A stretch of DNA of 34,302 nt from Demequina sp. (GTDB lineage Bacteria > Actinomycetota > Actinomycetes > Actinomycetales > Demequinaceae): positions 1-34,302 of the forward strand of contig NZ_JAHEBP010000009.1 of NCBI RefSeq assembly GCF_024642165.1, in the 5' to 3' direction. Below, one piece after another: positions 20,862 through 29,302 of this stretch. Positions within the stretch are counted from its first letter, which is position 1. Each line of letters opens with the position of its first letter. The translations under genes and the position numbers were made by a program. The notes beneath the pieces are model-generated. The model ran no database searches, was not told where the DNA came from, and saw only the letters and a list, made by a program, of their open reading frames with translations.

Positions 20862-21182
20862 TCAGCCGTTCTGGGGGGCCAGCGACTTGATGAGGTCGTG
20901 GTCGTGCTCGATCAGACCCATCTTGGCCGCGCCACCCGGAGAGCCGATCTCCGAGAAGAACTCGACGTTGGCGCCGTAGTAGTCGGCCCACTTGTCCGGC
21001 ACATCGTCCTCGTAGTAGATGGCCTCGACGGGGCACACCGGCTCGCAGGCGCCGCAGTCGACGCACTCATCCGGGTGGATGTAGAGCATGCGCTCGCCCT
21101 CGTAGATGCAGTCGACCGGACACTCGTCGATGCACGCCTTGTCCTTGACGTCGACACACGGCAGGGCGATGACGTACGTCAC
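20862..21182 (-). CDS. fdxA: 7Fe (3Fe-4S/4Fe-4S) ferredoxin
   Basis: MTYVIALPCVDVKDKACIDECPVDCIYEGERMLYIHPDECVDCGACEPVCPVEAIYYEDD; GTG start with RBS GGAGGAGG. A TATGAT -10-like element sits upstream (21221-21226, minus). Confidence 0.96.
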   Translation of the reverse strand: MTYVIALPCVDVKDKACIDECPVDCIYEGERMLYIHPDECVDCGACEPVCPVEAIYYEDDVPDKWADYYGANVEFFSEIGSPGGAAKMGLIEHDHDLIKSLAPQNG

Positions 21183-21299
21183 GGCGCCTCCTCCATCCTC
21201 GGGGCCTTAGGGACGCCGCCATCATACAGGCGAGACCCACCCCGGAGACCGCCTCGCGGGCGACGGGTAAGGGTCACCGGGGCGACCGCATCGTGCCCG

Positions 21300-23057
21300 C
21301 TAGACGCACCTCACGCCGTCGTTGGGCTTGTAGGTCCAGGTGTAGGACTTCTTGTCCACCAGGTCGCCCTTGAGGAACACCTCGCGGGTATTGGTGATGG
21401 TGAACCCGTCCGCCCCGATGGGCGTGTTGATGCACCCCTCGTGGTCCGACTCCACGGTGGTCGCCTTCTTGACGTTGCTGCGCGGCGACGCCGAGGTCTT
21501 GACCGTGAAGTACGGGGTGGACCAGACGTCGACGTGGAGCTCCCCGCCGGTCACGTACGAGCTCAGCACCAGCGCGAAGGGCGTGTTGTTCTTGAACTTG
21601 ACGTCGATCGACCCGATGTAGATGGTCGACTCGCGGCCCGCGGGATAGCGCGAGAAGTACTTCGAGTGCGGACGATGCTCGACGTCCTCCAGGCCGGTGA
21701 AGTACGAGGCGTTGTACAGCGTGGTGGCCATCTGCGACAGCCCGCCGCCGATGCCGTCGGAGATGAATCCGTCGACGATCACGTGGGCCGGGTAGAACCC
21801 GTTCTCCGCGGTGATCGGGCTGAGGGCGCCGAGAAGCGAGAACGTGTCGCCCGGTTGGACCACCTGACCGGTGATCAGCTCGGCGCCGCGGACCAGGTTC
21901 TTGGTTCGGATCGGCTCGGGCGTGAGCGGCGTCGCGAAGCCCGCAACCTTCTTGGTGAAGTCGGAGACGCCCAGCTCGTCGCTCGTGATGGCGGGCTCGG
22001 TCTCCTTGTACGGAAGCTCGCCCGCGCGGTCCGCCGACGTCGCGGCGGCGACCACGGCGTCGCCCAGCAGCGCCCCGTCGATCGCGCGACCCGGCTGGGA
22101 CTCCACCGTCTTGAGCGCGTGGTTGGCATCGAAACGGAACGATGCGGAGGAGGCCGCGCTCACCAGGGTGGGATCGGCGGATTCCAGTTCGGCGGCGAGC
22201 GGCTCGCCGTCGATCGTCAGCGCCAGGGCGCCCTCGATCGCGACCACCGAGCCGAAGCGGGTGAGCTGTTCGGAGGTCACCGTCGCGTCGCCATTGGGTC
22301 CGGTCATGGCGACCTCCCCGGCCAGGACGTCCGCATTGAGCTCGGCGGCGAACGTCTCCGCGTCGGCGGTGGAGATCTGGGCGGGCGCGGGCGCTGTCAC
22401 GGCGGGGAACGTGTCGACGGGCCAGGCGGCGGCGAGGCCCGCGGCCGTCGCCTCGGCATCGACCGCCTCGCCGTCCACGGCGGGTTCGCCCGAGGCGCCC
22501 GTCTCGGCCACGATCACGCCTGCGTCCTGCGCGGGGACGTCGAGCGTCTCGCCCGTGGCCTCGACCGCCGCGACCAGGGCGTCCTCGTCGACGGTGGTCA
22601 CCGGGACCAGGTCCACGCGGCGGCCGGTGAACGTCCGGAGGATGTCGTAGGGGTTGAGGCTGAAGCGCATGAGCGAGTCCACCGTGGCGTCCGCGTCGGC
22701 GACGAGCCCCGAGTCGTCCGGGACGATGCTCGCGGAGCGCTCCTCGGCGGTGAGGATGACCGGGGTGGTGCCCACCTCGGTCACGGCCGGCGCGAGCGCC
22801 TCGACGGCCGCGGCACGGCCCAGGCCGCCGATGTCGACCCCGAGCACGAACGTGCCGGCGGGGATGCGGCCGGCCGCATACACGGCGGTGCCCAGGTACC
22901 CGGCGCCAAGCAGGACGACCACGACCAGCGCGACCCACCGGCCCCAGTGCACCTGGCGCTCGGGAGCCTGCTCGACCACCGCATCGTCCCCCACCGCATG
23001 GTCCGCATCAGGCCAGGCCTGGTGCTCGCCGGTCCCGGTCTCAGCGTCCGTTGCCAC
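21300..23057 (-). CDS. VanW family protein with N-terminal TM anchor and putative peptidoglycan-binding repeats
   Basis: VQPGDTFSLLGALSPITAENGFYPAHVIVDGFISDGIGGGLSQMATTLYNASYFTGLEDVEHRPHSKYFSRYPAGRESTIY: VanW core. Confidence 0.92.
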   Translation of the reverse strand: MATDAETGTGEHQAWPDADHAVGDDAVVEQAPERQVHWGRWVALVVVVLLGAGYLGTAVYAAGRIPAGTFVLGVDIGGLGRAAAVEALAPAVTEVGTTPVILTAEERSASIVPDDSGLVADADATVDSLMRFSLNPYDILRTFTGRRVDLVPVTTVDEDALVAAVEATGETLDVPAQDAGVIVAETGASGEPAVDGEAVDAEATAAGLAAAWPVDTFPAVTAPAPAQISTADAETFAAELNADVLAGEVAMTGPNGDATVTSEQLTRFGSVVAIEGALALTIDGEPLAAELESADPTLVSAASSASFRFDANHALKTVESQPGRAIDGALLGDAVVAAATSADRAGELPYKETEPAITSDELGVSDFTKKVAGFATPLTPEPIRTKNLVRGAELITGQVVQPGDTFSLLGALSPITAENGFYPAHVIVDGFISDGIGGGLSQMATTLYNASYFTGLEDVEHRPHSKYFSRYPAGRESTIYIGSIDVKFKNNTPFALVLSSYVTGGELHVDVWSTPYFTVKTSASPRSNVKKATTVESDHEGCINTPIGADGFTITNTREVFLKGDLVDKKSYTWTYKPNDGVRCV

Positions 23058-23421
23058 TTCGCCCCCGTTCGTCGTCGCCCACCAGCAGCCGGCCCGGCAG
23101 CACGGCGGCGATGACGAACATCGCGGCGCCGCCGTACACCCACGTCAAGCCCAACCCGTCCTGCGCGATCAGCAGCGAGCCGCCGGGCCCGGGGGCCGCG
23201 AGCACCAGGGTGACCGCGACCCAGGCTGCGCCCATGATCGCGAGGCCCAGGAACCCTCGCCAGGCGCGCGCGAACACGCTCGAGGCGGCCATGAGAGCGA
23301 GGCACAGCGTCACTCCCCACCCCCCGAGGGCCCGGTGCGCGCCCGCGCCCACCATCGCCGTGACCACGCCCATGGCGGCGATCACGGCGAGTGACGAGGC
23401 GGCGCGAACCATGCGGACCAT
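23041..23421 (-). CDS. Small multi-TM membrane protein (possibly DUF6113-like)
   Basis: MVRMVRAASSLAVIAAMGVVTAMVGAGAHRALGGWGVTLCLALMAASSVFAR...: about four TM helices, overlaps the VanW gene start, lies downstream of typA. Confidence 0.7.
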   Translation of the reverse strand: MVRMVRAASSLAVIAAMGVVTAMVGAGAHRALGGWGVTLCLALMAASSVFARAWRGFLGLAIMGAAWVAVTLVLAAPGPGGSLLIAQDGLGLTWVYGGAAMFVIAAVLPGRLLVGDDERGRSGNGR

Positions 23422-23434
23422 GGTAGGTGCGGGA

Positions 23435-25336
23435 TCAGGCGTTCTGGCGCTTCGCGCGCGACGTGGCGCGAGCCCGCTCGGTCTGGTCCAGGATCACCTT
23501 GCGGATGCGCACCTTCTCCGGGGTCACCTCGACGCATTCGTCCTCACGGGCGAACTCGAGGGACTCCTCGAGCGTGAGGCGGCGGGGCGGCGCCATGCGC
23601 TCCAGCTCCTCACTGGTGGAGGAGCGGATGTTGTTGAGCTTCTTCTCCTTGGTGATGTTGACGTCCATGTCCTCGTTGCGCGAGTTCTCGCCCACCACCA
23701 TGCCCTCGTAGGTCTCCTCGGTGGGGCCCACGAAGAACGTGCCGCGGTCCTGGAGCGCCATCAGGGCGTTGGAGGTCACGGCGCCGGCGCGGTCCGCGAC
23801 CAGCGAGCCGTTGGTCCGGTACTCGATGGCCCCGGTCCACGCCTCGTAGCCGTGTGCGATCGAAGACGCGATGCCCGTGCCGCGGGTGTCGGTGAGGAAC
23901 GTGCTGCGGAAGCCGATCAGGCCGCGCGCCGGCACGATGAACTCCATGCGCACCCAGCCGGTGCCGTGGTTCGACATCGACGACATGCGGCCCTTGCGGC
24001 TCGCGAGGAGCTGCGTCACGGCACCCAGGTGCTCCTCGGGGACGTCGATGGTCATGTGCTCCATCGGCTCGTGGATCCGCCCATCCACCTCGCGGGTGAC
24101 CACCTGAGGCTTGCCCACGGTGAGCTCGAAACCTTCGCGGCGCATCTGCTCGACCAGGATGGCGAGCGCCAACTCGCCGCGCCCCTGGACCTCCCAGGCG
24201 TCGGGGCGCTCGGTCGGGAGCACGCGGATGGAGACGTTGCCCACCAGCTCCTTCTCGAGGCGGTCCTTGACCTGACGCGCGGTGACCTTGGCGCCCTTGA
24301 CGCGGCCGGACAGCGGCGAGGTGTTGATGCCGATGGTCATCGAGATGGCCGGGTCGTCGACCGTGATGAGGGGCAGCGGCTTCGGGTTCTCCAGGTCGGT
24401 GAGCGTCTCGCCGATGGTGATGTCCTCGATGCCGGCGACCGCGACGATGTCGCCGGGGCCGGCGCTCTCGGCGGGGACCCGATCGAGGCCCTTGGTCTCG
24501 AGCAGCTCGGTGATCTTGACCTGCTTGAGCGAGCCGTCCGCGCGCGCCCAGGCCACCTGCTGGCCCTTGCGCAGCGTGCCGTTGTACACACGCAGCAGGG
24601 CGAGGCGGCCCAGGAACGGGGACGCGTCGAGGTTGGTGACGTGCGCCTGAAGCGGGGCTCCCTCGTCGTAGCTCGGCGCCGGGATGCGCTCCATGATCAC
24701 CTTGAACAGCGGCTCGAGGTTCTCGCCGGCCGGCAGCGTGCCGTCCTCGGGCTGCTCGAGCGACGCGATGCCCGCCTTCGCCGAGGCGAACACCACGGGA
24801 ACCTCGAGGAGCGCGTCGACGTCGAGGTCCGGGACCTCGTCGTGAAGGTCGGACGCCAGGCCCAGCAGGAGGTCGTGCGTCTCGTCCACGACATCGGAGA
24901 TGCGGGAGTCGGGGCGGTCCACCTTGTTGACCACGATGATCACGGGCAGGTGGGCCGCCAGCGCCTTGCGGAGCACGAACCGGGTCTGGGGAAGCGGGCC
25001 CTCGGACGCGTCGACCAGGAGCACCACGCCGTCGACCATGCTCAGGCCGCGCTCGACCTCGCCGCCGAAGTCCGCGTGGCCGGGCGTGTCGATGACGTTG
25101 ATGGTCACGCCGTCGGGACCCGCGGCGGCTCCGGTGTAACGGATCGCCGTGTTCTTCGCGAGGATGGTGATGCCCTTCTCACGCTCGAGGTCGCCGGAGT
25201 CCATCGCGCGGTCCTCGACGTGGGCGTGATCGCCGTAGGCGCCGCCCTGCACCAGCATGGCGTCGACGAGGGTGGTCTTGCCGTGGTCGACGTGGGCGAC
25301 GATGGCGACATTGCGCAGGTCGGAGCGCAGGGGCAT
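23435..25336 (-). CDS. typA: Translational GTPase TypA/BipA
   Basis: MPLRSDLRNVAIVAHVDHGKTTLVDAMLVQGG, DTPGHADFGGEVERGLSMVDGVVLLVDASEGPLPQTRFVLRKAL, VVNKVDR: G-domain motifs. ATG at 25336 preferred to the upstream ORF start. Confidence 0.97.
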   Translation of the reverse strand: MPLRSDLRNVAIVAHVDHGKTTLVDAMLVQGGAYGDHAHVEDRAMDSGDLEREKGITILAKNTAIRYTGAAAGPDGVTINVIDTPGHADFGGEVERGLSMVDGVVLLVDASEGPLPQTRFVLRKALAAHLPVIIVVNKVDRPDSRISDVVDETHDLLLGLASDLHDEVPDLDVDALLEVPVVFASAKAGIASLEQPEDGTLPAGENLEPLFKVIMERIPAPSYDEGAPLQAHVTNLDASPFLGRLALLRVYNGTLRKGQQVAWARADGSLKQVKITELLETKGLDRVPAESAGPGDIVAVAGIEDITIGETLTDLENPKPLPLITVDDPAISMTIGINTSPLSGRVKGAKVTARQVKDRLEKELVGNVSIRVLPTERPDAWEVQGRGELALAILVEQMRREGFELTVGKPQVVTREVDGRIHEPMEHMTIDVPEEHLGAVTQLLASRKGRMSSMSNHGTGWVRMEFIVPARGLIGFRSTFLTDTRGTGIASSIAHGYEAWTGAIEYRTNGSLVADRAGAVTSNALMALQDRGTFFVGPTEETYEGMVVGENSRNEDMDVNITKEKKLNNIRSSTSEELERMAPPRRLTLEESLEFAREDECVEVTPEKVRIRKVILDQTERARATSRAKRQNA

Positions 25337-25444
25337 GCGGGAACTCGTTTCGATATCAGGGGGATGGCGATCCGACGTGGACCGGCATCCCATGATACCG
25401 GGTGTGTCGAGCGGGCGTTCGGACGGGTGCCGCTGGGGCGGAGG

Positions 25445-26488
25445 TCAGGACGGAATGGGCGCCGGCGAGGCGTCGACGGCGGGACGATGCGGGAACCCAG
25501 CGGGCTCGTGGGCATCGGGCAGGGCGGCGGTGGGCACGTCCGCGGTACTCGGGTCTGCGGCGGGCTCCCCCAGCCGGATCAGCACCACTCCCACCAGGAT
25601 GAGCCCGGCGCCGGCGAACTGGATGGCCGCGGGGGCCTGCCCCAGCAGCACCCATGCGAATCCGGCCGCCGCGACCACCTCGAGCAGCGCGACGAAGGAC
25701 CCGAGCCGGGCGCCCAGCCGACGGGTCGCGGCGATGCCGGCCACGTAGGCGACGGCAGCCGTCACGACACCCAGGAGCAGCACGGCGCCCCACCACGGCA
25801 GCTCGAACGGCAGCAGCCGCACGGGTGAGGCGCTGACGGACATGGGCAGCAACCCGCTCACGGCGGCGAGCCCAAGGATCGCGAGCGCCACCACCAGCCC
25901 GCCCCAGGCGAGCGTCACCGGCGGCAGTCCCGTCGACGTGTCTCCCGAGATCACGAAGTACACCGCGGCGCCCACCATGGCGAGCAGTGCCCAGCCCACG
26001 CCCACGGCGTCGACCTGGACGCCGCCGCTGAGCAGCCCGAGCAGCAGCACCAGGCCGCCCACCGCGACGGTCGCGCCCAGCAGGGTGAGCAGTCCCGGGC
26101 GCTGCCCGCGGGTCGCCCACAGCCAGCCGACCACGACCACGGGCGCCATGTACTCGATCAGCAACGCCACGCCCACCTCGAGGTGACCGACGGCGAGGAA
26201 GTAGAAGAGCTGGGCGCCGGCGACGGCGAACACGCCGTACGCGATCACGGTGCCCGCCGCCCGGCGGAGCAGGTGCCACCGGCCGCGCAGGGCGACGATG
26301 GCGGGCACGGCGAGCACCACGGCCGCGATCGCGACGCGCACCAGGGTGGCGGAGCCGGCCGTCCATCCCGCGTCGAAGAGCGCCCGTCCGAGACTTCCGG
26401 ACAGGCCGAAGGCGCCGGCCGAGAGAAGCGCGAAGAGGAGTCCTGAGACGCGGCTCGGTCGGATCGTGTCATGAGTCAAAGGCGTCAT
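25445..26488 (-). CDS. EamA/DMT superfamily transporter (RhaT/YdcZ-like)
   Basis: Ten TM-like segments including LIEYMAPVVVVGWLWATRGQRPGLLTLLGATVAVGGLVLLLG (EamA repeat). Confidence 0.92.
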   Translation of the reverse strand: MTPLTHDTIRPSRVSGLLFALLSAGAFGLSGSLGRALFDAGWTAGSATLVRVAIAAVVLAVPAIVALRGRWHLLRRAAGTVIAYGVFAVAGAQLFYFLAVGHLEVGVALLIEYMAPVVVVGWLWATRGQRPGLLTLLGATVAVGGLVLLLGLLSGGVQVDAVGVGWALLAMVGAAVYFVISGDTSTGLPPVTLAWGGLVVALAILGLAAVSGLLPMSVSASPVRLLPFELPWWGAVLLLGVVTAAVAYVAGIAATRRLGARLGSFVALLEVVAAAGFAWVLLGQAPAAIQFAGAGLILVGVVLIRLGEPAADPSTADVPTAALPDAHEPAGFPHRPAVDASPAPIPS

Positions 26489-26493
26489 GACAC
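26466..26493. promoter_or_regulatory. Candidate operator 1: GTGTCATGA-N10-TCATGACAC over the EamA start codon
   Basis: Perfect 9-bp arms: GTGTCATGAGTCAAAGGCGTCATGACAC. Confidence 0.75.
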
Positions 26494-26496
26494 CTG

Positions 26497-26525
26497 ACGT
26501 TAGACCCGAAGTGGTAATGTGTCAA
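26497..26525 (-). promoter_or_regulatory. Promoter TTGACA-N17-TAACGT driving the EamA gene
   Basis: Minus strand TTGACA CATTACCACTTCGGGTC TAACGT; the -35 overlaps the left half of operator 2. Confidence 0.65.
26515..26520 (+). promoter_or_regulatory. -10-like TAATGT 6 nt before the CGNR gene ATG (leaderless-type)
   Basis: TAATGT-GTCAAA-ATG. Confidence 0.5.
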
Positions 26526-26546
26526 AATGACGTTCGCCAATGACAC
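26519..26546. promoter_or_regulatory. Candidate operator 2: GTGTCA-N16-TGACAC over the CGNR gene start codon
   Basis: GTGTCAAAATGACGTTCGCCAATGACAC; same 28-bp span and half-site sequence as operator 1. Confidence 0.65.
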
Positions 26547-27054
26547 GGCCGAGGCCCTCGAGGCCGGCGTGTACCTGTCGAACTCGGAGCTCGACCCCGA
26601 CACCCTCACCTCGCTCGACCACCTGATCGAGTTCTTCGACCGCTTCGGCTACACCGGGCGGCGGCCTACCGCCGCGGACCTCGCACCGGTGCGCGCCATC
26701 CGCACACCGCTGCGCACGCTGTTCACGGCGACCCGCGAGGACGCGGTTCCGCTGGTCAACGCGATCCTGGAACGCCAGCACGTGATCCCCCGGCTGGTGC
26801 GCCACGGCGGGCTCGACTGGCACATCCATGCGACGTCCGACGATCAGCCGCTGGACGAGCGCATCCTGGTCGACACGGCGATGGCCATGATCGACGTGAT
26901 CCGCGCGGACGATTTCGAGCGCTTCTCGCGCTGCGCCATGGAGGACTGCGGGGGCGTGGTCTTCGACCTCTCCCGCAACCGCTCGCGCAAGTACTGCAGC
27001 ATCACCTGCACGAACCGTGCCGCGCAGGCGGCCCACCGGGCCCGCCAAGGCTGA
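26527..27054 (+). CDS. CGNR/ABATE zinc-finger putative transcriptional regulator
   Basis: C-terminal FSRCAMEDCGGVVFDLSRNRSRKYCSITCTNRAAQAAHRAR (CxxxxC...CSxxCxNR); divergent from the EamA transporter. Confidence 0.85.
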   Translation: MTFANDTAEALEAGVYLSNSELDPDTLTSLDHLIEFFDRFGYTGRRPTAADLAPVRAIRTPLRTLFTATREDAVPLVNAILERQHVIPRLVRHGGLDWHIHATSDDQPLDERILVDTAMAMIDVIRADDFERFSRCAMEDCGGVVFDLSRNRSRKYCSITCTNRAAQAAHRARQG

Positions 27055-27057
27055 CGC

Positions 27058-27091
27058 GCGGCGGGCCCACAGCGGCGGGCCCACAGCGGCG
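27058..27091. repeat. 14-bp tandem repeat GCGGCGGGCCCACA x ~2.4
   Basis: GCGGCGGGCCCACA GCGGCGGGCCCACA GCGGCG read directly. Confidence 0.7.
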
Positions 27092-27119
27092 CGGCACCGG
27101 CGCGTGGGACCATGTCCGC

Positions 27120-27728
27120 ATGCAGATCTACCGCCCGCGCTCGTCCTATGTCTGGGGCTACATCGCCATCGGCGTCGGCGCCATCGTCGCGTTGCTGCCC
27201 CTGCTGGGCGGCGGCTTCGACCAGGCCCGCGGCACCTTCGCGGTCGGTGCGGCCGTCGCCGCCTTCGGCACCGCATCGTTCCTGCGGCCGCACGTGGCGG
27301 TCACCGACGAGCGCGTCGAGATGCACAACATCCTCACCACCGCGACCGTGCCGTTCGCGCGCCTGAGCGCGCTCGACACCCGGTGGACGCTCGAGGCGAT
27401 CGGCGACGACGGCCGCAAGGCGGGCGCATTCGCCGCGCCGGCCCCGGGCGCCGCGCAGTCGCACCGTATCCAGAAGGACATCGCCAAAACGGGGACGGAC
27501 GTGAGCGTCGAGGGCGGGGCCGCGCCGCTGCGCCCGGGCGACCGCGTGGGCACGCCGTCCGGCGACGCCGCGGCGATGGTGCGGGACCGCTGGCGCGCAT
27601 GGCAGCAGGCGCATCCGGACGGGCCCACGGGCGGCGAGGAGTCCTCGGTCACCCGCGGCCTCGACCCGATCGGAATCGCGCTGATCCTGCTGGGGACCGC
27701 CGCCGCGGTCTGGGGCCTGCTCGGCTAA
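27120..27728 (+). CDS. Membrane protein with PH-like domain, function unknown
   Basis: MQIYRPRSSYVWGYIAIGVGAIVALLPLLGGG...SFLRPHVAVTDERVEMHNILTTATVPFARLSALDTRWTLE: TM segments flanking a bacterial PH-like segment. Confidence 0.7.
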   Translation: MQIYRPRSSYVWGYIAIGVGAIVALLPLLGGGFDQARGTFAVGAAVAAFGTASFLRPHVAVTDERVEMHNILTTATVPFARLSALDTRWTLEAIGDDGRKAGAFAAPAPGAAQSHRIQKDIAKTGTDVSVEGGAAPLRPGDRVGTPSGDAAAMVRDRWRAWQQAHPDGPTGGEESSVTRGLDPIGIALILLGTAAAVWGLLG

Positions 27729-29173
27729 TCCGCCGGCCGGTCGCCGTCCGCCGCGTGCGACTCCAGGAAGTCGTAGAGCTCGCGGTCATCGACGCCGGGA
27801 TACGTCCCCTGAGGCAGCGGCGAGAAGATGTGCGCATGGACGCGGGCGCTGGCCCAGGCCCGGCCCGCCCACCGCTCGGCGACGTCGCCCTGCGGGCGCC
27901 GGCAGCAGCTGAGGTCGGGGCAGCGCGACGCCGCGCGCTGAGTCGACTCCCGACCCCGGAACCACCGTGACTCCTGGTACGGAACCCCCAGCGTGATGGA
28001 GAACTCCTCCGCCTCGGTGGTGCCCGTCTGCGTGGCCTCGAAGAAGGTTCCCACGGGGGTGTCCGTGTACTGGTAGTACTCCGTGGTGCGCGTCGAACGG
28101 GCGAACGCCATGCGTGCGCTCCAGTGACGGCACACGATCTGCCCCTCCGTGGATCGCGTGGCGTCGACCGGGAGCGGCAGGCCGTCGTTCTCGTACGCCC
28201 TGACCACCGCGCCGTCGCCGGCGACGCGCAGGAAGTGCAGCCGGATGCCCAGGGACGCCGTCGCGAGGTTGGTGAAACGCAGCGCGGCGGCCTCGTGCGT
28301 GACTCCGAACGCGTCGCGGAAGTCCTCGATCGCGATGTCCCGCTCCTGCTTGGCGCGCTCGAGGAACGCGACGGCCGGATCGCGGGGCATGAGGCACGCT
28401 GCGGCGTAGTAGCTCGCGTCCTGACGCTGACGCAGGAAGTCCTCGTAGTCGACGGGTTCACCGTGTCCGAGCCGCACGTGCGCCATTGCCTGCAGCGCGA
28501 GCGAGCGCAGGCCGTGGCCGCCGGGAATGGACGCCGGCGGGATGTAGATGCGCCCGCTCTCGAGGTCGAGCACGCACCGCGCCGAGTGGGGCAGATCCGC
28601 GACGTGCACGATCGACAGGCCGATCCGCTCCGCCATGAGGCTCACCGTCCGGTGGGTGAGCGCTCCGCCCGTGTGCCCCACGGCGCCCACATCGTCCTGC
28701 GCGAGCCTCTCGATCTCGGGCAGGTAGTTGTCCATGCGCTGCATCCGCAGGCGCTGCCGCGTGTTGGCGCGCCGCGCCTCCTCCGGGGTGGCGATCGCGA
28801 GCCTCGCCCGCCGGTCGATCTCGCGATGGAGCCCCACGAGCGCCCTCAGCACGTCATCCGGCATCCCGCGGGACGGCCTCACCTCGGGAAGGCCCAGCTC
28901 GCGATAGGACGCACCCACCTGCGCGCGCTCGAGCTCGATCTCCATCGCCGCGCGCGGGCTCGGCGGCGAGGCGTCGAGCAGCTCCCCCACGGTGACCCCG
29001 AGCCGGGCCGCGATCGCGGTGAGCAGGGTCAGCCGGGGCTCGCGGCGGCCGTTCTCGATGAGGGACAGCTGGCTCTGGGCGACGTCGACGTCGCGCCCCA
29101 GCTCGTCGAGCGTGAGGCCCGCGGCGGTGCGGTAGTGGCGGATGCGGCGGCCAAGGGTGGCGAGATCGGGCAC
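27725..29173 (-). CDS. ramB: RamB-like regulator: XRE-family HTH + IrrE/ImmA-type region + ScfR C-terminal domain
   Basis: MPDLATLGRRIRHYRTAAGLTLDELGRDVDVAQSQLSLIENGRREPRLTLLTAIAARLGV HTH; LALQAMAHVRLGH; C-rich RCPDLSCCRRPQGDVAERWAGRAWASARVHAHIF tail. The ORF track's 1172-aa version is an upstream artefact. GTG at 29173 lies 7 nt after a TATTGT -10. Confidence 0.85.
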   Translation of the reverse strand: MPDLATLGRRIRHYRTAAGLTLDELGRDVDVAQSQLSLIENGRREPRLTLLTAIAARLGVTVGELLDASPPSPRAAMEIELERAQVGASYRELGLPEVRPSRGMPDDVLRALVGLHREIDRRARLAIATPEEARRANTRQRLRMQRMDNYLPEIERLAQDDVGAVGHTGGALTHRTVSLMAERIGLSIVHVADLPHSARCVLDLESGRIYIPPASIPGGHGLRSLALQAMAHVRLGHGEPVDYEDFLRQRQDASYYAAACLMPRDPAVAFLERAKQERDIAIEDFRDAFGVTHEAAALRFTNLATASLGIRLHFLRVAGDGAVVRAYENDGLPLPVDATRSTEGQIVCRHWSARMAFARSTRTTEYYQYTDTPVGTFFEATQTGTTEAEEFSITLGVPYQESRWFRGRESTQRAASRCPDLSCCRRPQGDVAERWAGRAWASARVHAHIFSPLPQGTYPGVDDRELYDFLESHAADGDRPAD

Positions 29174-29180
29174 GTTCTTC

Positions 29181-29219
29181 ACAATATCGAAAGAATTGCC
29201 AAATTTCACGCACGAATTG
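29181..29219. promoter_or_regulatory. ramB leaderless-type promoter (-10 TATTGT, minus) with adjacent AT-rich RamB-box-like motif
   Basis: ACAATATCGAAAGAATTGCCAAATTTCACGCACGAATTG. Minus strand contains AAATTTGGCAATT, near the RamB consensus AAnTTTGCAAA. Confidence 0.4.
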
Positions 29220-29302
29220 GGGCGGAGGGCGCCGCGTCTTCCCCTAACGTCGAAATCAGGCGACAGTTGCCGTCGTCGTGAACCGATCAGCCTGGAGCAA
29301 CC

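Noticed and set aside
26938-27048. CTNR instead of CGNR in the zinc-finger protein as a novel motif
   Set aside because: Related annotated proteins vary at this position (A/T/G before NR), so it is probably ordinary family variation.
27058-27091. 14-bp tandem repeat as a possible regulatory or phase-variable tract
   Set aside because: About 2.4 copies of a GC-rich unit in an intergenic spacer, not near a promoter-like element; slippage duplication is the simplest explanation.
29257-29267. 11-mer CAGGCGACAGT shared upstream of pckG (29257-29267) and aguA (33921-33931)
   Set aside because: Many chance 11-mer matches are expected in a 34-kb GC-biased window; only the aguA copy is part of a good dyad.
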